Assembly (NCBI RefSeq): GCF_905220415.1
Contig: NC_059538.1
Span: 1,116,001-1,180,000 of the forward strand
Length of the DNA stretch: 64,000 nucleotides
Reading direction: 5' to 3'
Source of the DNA: Colias croceus
Taxonomy: Eukaryota; Arthropoda; Insecta; Lepidoptera; Pieridae
The translations under genes and the position numbers were made by a program. This document shows positions 58,101 through 64,000 of the stretch, in pieces. The notes below the pieces were generated by a model, which was given only the letters and a program-made list of their open reading frames with translations, was not told where the DNA came from and did no database searches. How positions within the stretch are numbered: the first letter of the stretch is position 1; each line of letters begins with the position of its first letter.

Positions 58101-61100
58101 CGCTGGTGCTGACACCTCCACCGCCAGTGGCGCCGACCACTGTGGACCCGTGGACCCCAGCACGATCCTTCTTCCAGCAGGACTTTGAGGGGCTGAAGTT
58201 TGTGTACAAGTCCACGTTGAAGGTCTTGAAATATGTCATTCACGTCGTGTGTGTGTAAAGATTCCAATGAAAAATGAATTCCATTTATTTACGATTATAA
58301 TAAGTAATTTTAATAAGACCAATTTGATATTTAAATTACGATTAGCTACGCTTTTGATAAGTTTTAACTTACAATGAGATTGAGAAATGCATTAGGCACG
58401 TAGTTACCTATGCCGCATGTTCAATCTATCATGGTAGGTATTTTTTTTTAGATTTGTTTATACATTCTCTTTTCTATGATGAGTAGGTAGTAGAGTAGTT
58501 CATATTAAAACTACCAGCTACCTTTAGAAATAAAATGCATAATATAATAAGAAGGCTTGAATGATCCTACAACTTCAGACTTCAGTCCACTTCAGTCAAA
58601 CAAAAATAACGTTACCAAGCATGTAGAATTTAAAAATGTCAAATTAAAACTATCTTCTTTTTCCTTTTACTTAATTAAATAATTGCTTACACTCCCAGTT
58701 CTCACCCACAGGAAGTGTACATAGAACAAGATGACGACCACGAGAAGTGCGCAATGAAGTGTTTCAACGCGATCCGCGCGTGCGCGTCCGGGGCGCAGGG
58801 GCCAGGGCAGGGAGTGCACGCGAGCGGGGCCCCGGGCGTGTACCGCGTGCTGCTTATCGGGCCCCGGGGCTCCGGCAGGCGCACGCAGGCCATGGCCGCC
58901 GCTAAGCAGTTTGATTTGGTTTATTGTGCGTTGTGTTTATGAAAAAACGTTTTATCACCATCCTTCTTTCTTCCTAGAATAATATGCATGATAGTGGGGC
59001 CCTGGAGGTTTACCGCGTAGCGTTGCTCAGCCTTTTTAATGAACTACAGAAAAGATGCTCGAGACTTTAGGCTGATAGTTTTAATGTACGGTGCATTTTT
59101 TGGACCATTATAATCACCGCAAAAAGGTTTGATCTAGTTTTTATGTGAAAGGTTTGCTCTCATTTTAGTTGAAATCATTGTTGTGATAAATAAAGCAAAC
59201 AAAACTAAGTAACCGATCTATTGCAAAATTCTAATGGTATAAATATTTAGTGGAATTCGGACTGCTCTTCAATGAGGCGAAAATGAAGAACGATGATATC
59301 GGCAAGAAACTCCGCAGCATCGGATGCAGCGTACAGATGCGAGCTGATATTGTAAGAAGACGTATCGCTATGAAGGTTATTGACAGCAGTTGAATTTCTG
59401 TAGTCATTTTTAACCTTAGAGCCCTCTTCACAAAGGGTAGAGGGCAAGAAGCTTATATCTTACACTGGAGATTTCGGTATGAGCATTGACGTGTAACAAG
59501 AAAATATTGCCCAGTTCATGTTTTTTATCACTTTCACACCTAACTTGGTATTGCCACTGTTAATTACGAAGTTTTCCCAAGGCTACTATGTATGCTGTAA
59601 TATTCTGTGCAAAAGGTTAGTTTTTGTTTGGTTTTTGTACATGAGTTTGTTGATAAATTGCCAAAAACGTCATTCAGAAGCATTGTTGGATTAGACAATT
59701 ATTATTTATGCTAAATAAAATAAGTATCTGAACCAATTATTAAAAAGCGATACTTCCTGATTATGGGTAGTCACCATAATAAAATTGTAGCAACTCTCAC
59801 TTTGTCAATATGGCATGTGTGTCAAAAAAATTGCGTCGCTTCGAATATTTAAGTTAATATTGTTGCTTATTTAATGAATATTTTCCGAATATAATGAATG
59901 CATTGTATTGTGCAAAATTGCAGAAGTGTTTGGATACCAAATTCTGGCATAGAATTTCACAGGCAAGTGTATATTTACGTTATTTACAATATTCCTCAAT
60001 ACTCCTGCATTTACCTGTTTAGAATCATTTCAATGGCAAAAATTGTCTAATTTAGCATCATTTTAGTAAGCAGTCATGTTAAATTTGTTATTTCCCCAAT
60101 ACTTTATCATTTTTCAACAAGTTTTCAATAAACAAATTTAACAAGTAAGGTAACCATGATGACGAGTTTTTATGGATAGCGAGGAGAATATATTGTAATA
60201 ACAATATTATGATGAAAATTTAGAACACCATTTTAAAGATTGTTACTAGTAATGAAACAACACACGACATCGGTGTTGCACTCACATGTAGTTATAAGAT
60301 TGTTCGTTTTTACATTGAAATTTATACTTTTTTAACTTACCTTATATTTTTTTGTTTTACGTATTTCAGCTTTCCAAAAAGTAAAATAAAAAGAAATATA
60401 TGTGCCCATCAAGGTTACTGGGGATTACGACCCAGAAAAAATACCTTTTGAAAAATAAACTTTGTAAAGTTAGCTGAAATTTGTGCAAGGCAGCTAAACA
60501 GTTTTTCTTTGATGATTTTGGCTTGAAATTGACCAGTCGAAGCAACGCGTTTAAAAAGAAGATCTGAGTAGCTTACAATTTGGTAAACAGCATCTGATGC
60601 AAAACACAACTTTCCTCTATTTACATAGGATGTTAATGCTATATATCGGTTCACATCCAAGCTTTGTAGCCAAAAGTTATTTAAAACTATCATTCTATAC
60701 CAATTAAAATTGTATGTACCTATAAAGTATGACCATAATATTATAATATAAATACTGTTAAAAATATACCTATGTCGTTATTATTTATATACCATGATTT
60801 TTAGTTTTTTCTATTTTGAAAAATCCTGAATTTACAAACCAGCGTGGTCACTCAACAGAAAGAGACAAAAAACATGACTGACGTCATTCTAGGTCATATT
60901 TTCTTGTTACAAGTTAATGATCATAGTGCAATCTCCAGTGTATTAGATATAAGCTTCTTGGTAGAGGGTCAAAAATGTCTATGATCGGCCCATTATACTT
61001 TTTATCTTTATTCTGATCTAGCGAGCATAACTCGTTTAGAAAGTTGATGGCAGGGGTTTTTTTTAAAGTTATTTTCTTCACAGGATTGCATTGACCACGG

Positions 61101-62751
61101 TTGGATTCTCACCGGATATCCGGCTTCTGGCGTTGACTTCGAGCTACTTGACATGATGCCGACTCCGCCTAATCGGTTATTATTAATTATTCAACTTTAA
61201 ACCTGGTCGTCATAATATCAATTTAATAATAATATTAAGATGTTCACATACAGAAAGAGGCTTCACACATCGAAGTTAATTACCATACTGTCACTATAAA
61301 TAAGCTATGAAACATATTGCATAATATTATTTCACCAGCAGTAAGTTGATTTTACTTCTATAACCCACGGCCTATATTACTTGCTCTGTGACCCACGGGG
61401 CCAACCAGAGTACAGTCGGGGCAACCAACGACAAACACACAATTTAACGTTACCTTATAGCGGTCAGGCGGGTAATAATACAGTGTTCAGTGTTCCCATA
61501 ACTTTCAAATATGTAAACTGTATTGGACATTGGTAATCTCAGAAACATGAACGATCTTATTGCTGTGGCTAAATTGGTTTCAGTAAGGTCTATAAAGTTA
61601 CTTTCTACTAGTGAAAGCTGATCTAGAAATACAATTAAACACGCTCAGAGATAAATTTTCGCAAGTTATATAAATAAATTCGATAACGAAATACCTACTT
61701 ATACCGTCTCTAACGGTAAAGTTGTAGGCTAATAATAGCACTAGTTTATTGATCTCTAGATTTTGAGTTATTTCTAATTGAGTACCGTCGAAATTCAATT
61801 TTAAAACTTATAGATTTCTTATCGAACTAGCAATACCTATGGTTAATGGTTATTACGATCATGTTGGATGTAGGATCATGGGACATATACCTAACTGTCG
61901 ATCGGGACATAATCGGTGACCGCTGTTCTTGGAATAATATTTTTAGAGATATCATTCAAAGGAGAGAAAAGATAAGATATAAAAAGATCTATATGCATAT
62001 TATGTCGTGGCCATATCGTAGATTTGCTCATTTCATGATATGATCGATCATTTCACGAAATGGTCGCATTTCATGAAATGGCCAACATGGTTTGATCAGA
62101 TCGTTAAATCGTCAACGTTTCACGATATAGTCATCCACATTTGGCCAGATCGTATAAAATATATAAAGTCCGTGGCCACGACACATACATATAATAATAA
62201 AAATGAAACTCGACGATCATGTGTGCTGCATGCGTGTTTTTATTTTTATTTTAATGTGTTTCACAGTGAATGTGTTCTTGGGCCCTACATAGTCACTCAA
62301 AATCTTTAATGGCCACATTATTAATTTAAAATTTGTACCTATTGTTTTTTTATGAATGAATTTATTTTCAGAGTAATATTTCTAAATGTTGATTGGAATA
62401 CTTGTAAAGCTCGAGCAACAGCGCGTGGTGTGGACTGGTGTACAGGTAGGTATAAACGAAACTGTACATCAAAATATTTTATCCCATGCAAACAATCAGC
62501 AGACCTTAAAATGTTTGGACTACCAGTAAACAGTAGTAGTTTTAATATGACCGCAGATAATGGTAAAAGTACTTTCACCTACAAAATGTGGAATGTTCTA
62601 GAATTAAATTCAAACTCAAATGTTACCATAGTCAAAGGACTTTAGTCTGTAATAGAAATAAAGTTAAATTATCATAGGTCAAGAACAACCTTTGGGCACG
62701 GGCCCACGAGTGCTGCCCCGGCCTGCTGATGCCGAACAGCTTGATGCTGAG
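55149..62751 (+). CDS. AK8: AK8-like adenylate kinase, partial at the right edge
   Basis: Two-domain adenylate kinase of the cilium/flagellum-associated AK8 type. Exons: 55149-55241, 55325-55460, 56857-56971, 57568-57673, 58038 to about 58252, 58712-58925, 59251-59351, 59924-59962, 61084-61175, 62372-62445, 62678-62751; the gene continues past 64000. Seen: QSGWLMFGDHP and DCIDHGWILTGYP (the two GW-hydrophobic-G strands), VYRVLLIGPRGSGRRTQ as the second P-loop, NRVIFLNVDW, DAEQLDAE. The second P-loop has Arg where kinases have the catalytic Lys. The first P-loop region (FLVSPELKI) has no Gly-rich loop. Exon 8 ends in a GC donor (AG-GCAAGT). The junction of 55460 to 56857 is out of phase, so an exon is missing from my model or the gene is damaged. 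The donor near 58252 is ambiguous within a GTGTGT run. Confidence 0.8.
55562..55830 (+). mobile_element. Retroelement-like repeat in an AK8 intron
   Basis: Runs from GACTTCAAAAAAAAGGAGGA to AGTTTGAAGTCGGTT, inverted GACTTCAAA/TTTGAAGTC ends; a repeat type common in Lepidoptera. No coding capacity. Confidence 0.55.
56182..56828. mobile_element. 647-bp MITE with GTGCTGATTTACA ends, copy 2 (inverted)
   Basis: Reverse-complement copy of 39628-40274, same length. The ends GTGCTGATTTACACAGGG and complement are intact. The flanks are TAA and TTA. It ends only 28 bases before AK8 exon 3. Confidence 0.85.
57015..57197 (+). mobile_element. Helitron-type element in an AK8 intron
   Basis: TACTAATATTATAAAGCCGA start; 3' hairpin CTGCGGGTAAAACCGCAG followed by GGCACAACTAGT. 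The hairpin plus CTAGT is diagnostic of Helitron 3' ends. Confidence 0.75.
59437..60975. repeat. Inverted arms flanking AK8 exon 8
   Basis: About 80-bp imperfect inverted arms (59447-59535 and 60880-60965) share AGAAGCTTATATCT, ACACTGGAGATT and TGTAACAAGAAAATAT in inverse orientation. The 39-bp exon 59924-59962 lies between them. Either one TIR element grew around the exon or two MITE copies landed in opposite directions. Confidence 0.55.
61840..62170. repeat. Palindrome-rich repeat in an AK8 intron
   Basis: Closely spaced TTTCATGATATGATCG, TTTCACGAAATGG and TTTCATGAAATGG motifs between GGCCATATCG (62008) and CATTTGGCC (62138), probably a small foldback element. Confidence 0.45.
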
Positions 62752-64000
62752 GTAAAAGCTATTATATTTCCTCATTATCTGGTACATTTGTCTTTTTGAT
62801 TTGAGAATGTGACATATTTTTTCTTTCGCGTGGATAAACTGTTGAACTCGAAGAATCGTTGCACTTGCTTATGTTGATCATATTTTAAAGTACTTAATAA
62901 AGAAGTAGCAAATGTATAGGTACATTTAGGTAGTTAGGGTAAACGCAGGTATTAACGACCCCTCTAAGGCAATTTCAAAATCAACCATATTTTTTAAGTA
63001 TACTGGTTCTTCTAAAGATTTATAATTTCATTTTATATGCTAGTGTTATGTATAAAAAATGTATTTATTGAAGCAAATACATTCTAATAAAGGATTATCT
63101 TGTAAAAAATAATTTACAATGTGACTTAGTCGATTGTTGCTATTACCGACCCATAAAAACGGCTGTGAAGCTATTAACGATTTTTATGCAGCTATTCCCG
63201 ATCGTATGTGAGAGGAAGCCTTTTTCCAGCAATGGAATGTATAGAAGCTAGTGATGATGATGATTACCGATCTTAATAAAATGAAATAAAAATGCAAATA
63301 TATTCGTATTTTTTTATTGTAGTTATTTTTAATAAAACAAATGAGTACTTTTTAGTAATGAACTAAATAATTACAAACTTTTAAATTAATCAACATAATA
63401 CTATTAATATATGTACATATATTAAATTAAGGATTTCAAACTCTAGGATATTTCGTTATGCTATTTGATTGATTGCTTCGGCGAGTTGTGTTTTACTGAA
63501 TACTTTTCGCCGCTTTCGTGGCTCCATATTTCTGGAAAAAATATACCTAATTATATGTTTTATGTTAATTGAACCTAAAAAAAATATAATTTTTAATAGG
63601 TACCTATTATGTCATAAAAGTAATAAAAATATATTTGCACGCTCAATTACGAGCGGAATGTTTAAGGATCAATATTATCTGTATATACAAACATCTTTAT
63701 TCTACATTCTGCAAATAAAGCAATTTGAATTTGAATTTGTAGATGAGAAACTAAACAATCTATATTCGATCGGTAATAGCTTCCTATAGTTGCTATTGCC
63801 GACCCACATGGGTCGGTATTAAAGTATGTAAGTATAAACCTAAATTGTATTACCGACCCATAAAAAAATGGTTATTTTAATTCATTTGACCATCAGACTA
63901 TAAAATAGATTATAATTGATTAATGTCATACAAAATATGAACAAATGCATATTGTTTAAACAAAAAAAACAATGATTTACTACTGTAACTATTCGATAGG
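62752..64000. other. Right-edge intronic sequence of the AK8-like gene
   Basis: No further AK8 exon recognised. The motif TACCGACCCATAAAAA recurs near 63145 and 63852, with a related GACCCACATGGGTC palindrome near 63802, pointing to a dispersed repeat. The open frame 63469-63789 has no family features. Confidence 0.4.

Overview
The window looks like nuclear DNA from an insect, almost certainly a moth or butterfly (Lepidoptera). It is AT-rich, its protein genes are split into many small exons by short introns, and it is littered with Lep1-type non-autonomous Helitrons (hairpin followed by CTAGT), tRNA-derived SINEs and Harbinger-like MITEs. I identified families by recognising protein sequence; no database search was run. 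Every exon chain reported as complete was checked for phase, and all coordinates are coding or exon boundaries inferred from splice signals.

Left end (about 0.9-10.3 kb, minus strand). The tRNA 3-methylcytidine methyltransferase METTL6 (exons 9664-10337 and 9414-9577) runs into a ladder of 13 tiny, mostly non-coding exons of 28-103 bases. Nearly every intron of the ladder carries one box C/D snoRNA whose D box lies 64-77 bases upstream of the 3' splice site. I count 11 plausible snoRNAs and one decayed copy, in five families. A 1.65 kb block of exons and snoRNAs has been tandemly duplicated. Two families have guides that fit rRNA segments I recall: a SNORD80/snR60-like family (28S) and an 18S family. 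The METTL6 stop codon falls in the first small exon, so METTL6 appears to double as a snoRNA host gene. A non-coding LTR element (2602-4470) has inserted in one of its introns.

Middle (14.8-30.1 kb). EFTUD2 (U5 snRNP GTPase, minus, 16 exons, 975 aa) and NOC4L (ribosome assembly factor, plus, 10 exons, 512 aa) are divergent, with 395 bp between start codons. EFTUD2 exon 11 is followed by ten tandem copies of its own 3' part. Each copy carries a 5' splice site and a TG-repeat/CAG 3' splice site and has the same phase as the real exon. Exon 7 has a smaller duplication of the same kind.

30.1-37.2 kb is gene-poor and filled with MITEs. A divergent Ctr-family copper transporter (minus, 37.2-44.9 kb, N-terminus not found) has two alternative cysteine-rich C-terminal exons. 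FPGS (folylpolyglutamate synthase, minus, 8 exons, 48.4-54.4 kb) carries the intronless RPAP2 gene (plus) inside its last intron. An AK8-like adenylate kinase (plus) starts at 55149 and runs off the right edge; both of its P-loops look degenerate.

Functionally the window is rich in RNA and ribosome housekeeping: tRNA methylation, rRNA-methylation guides, spliceosome, 18S assembly and Pol II CTD phosphatase. Copper uptake, folate retention and a probably flagellar adenylate kinase make up the rest.
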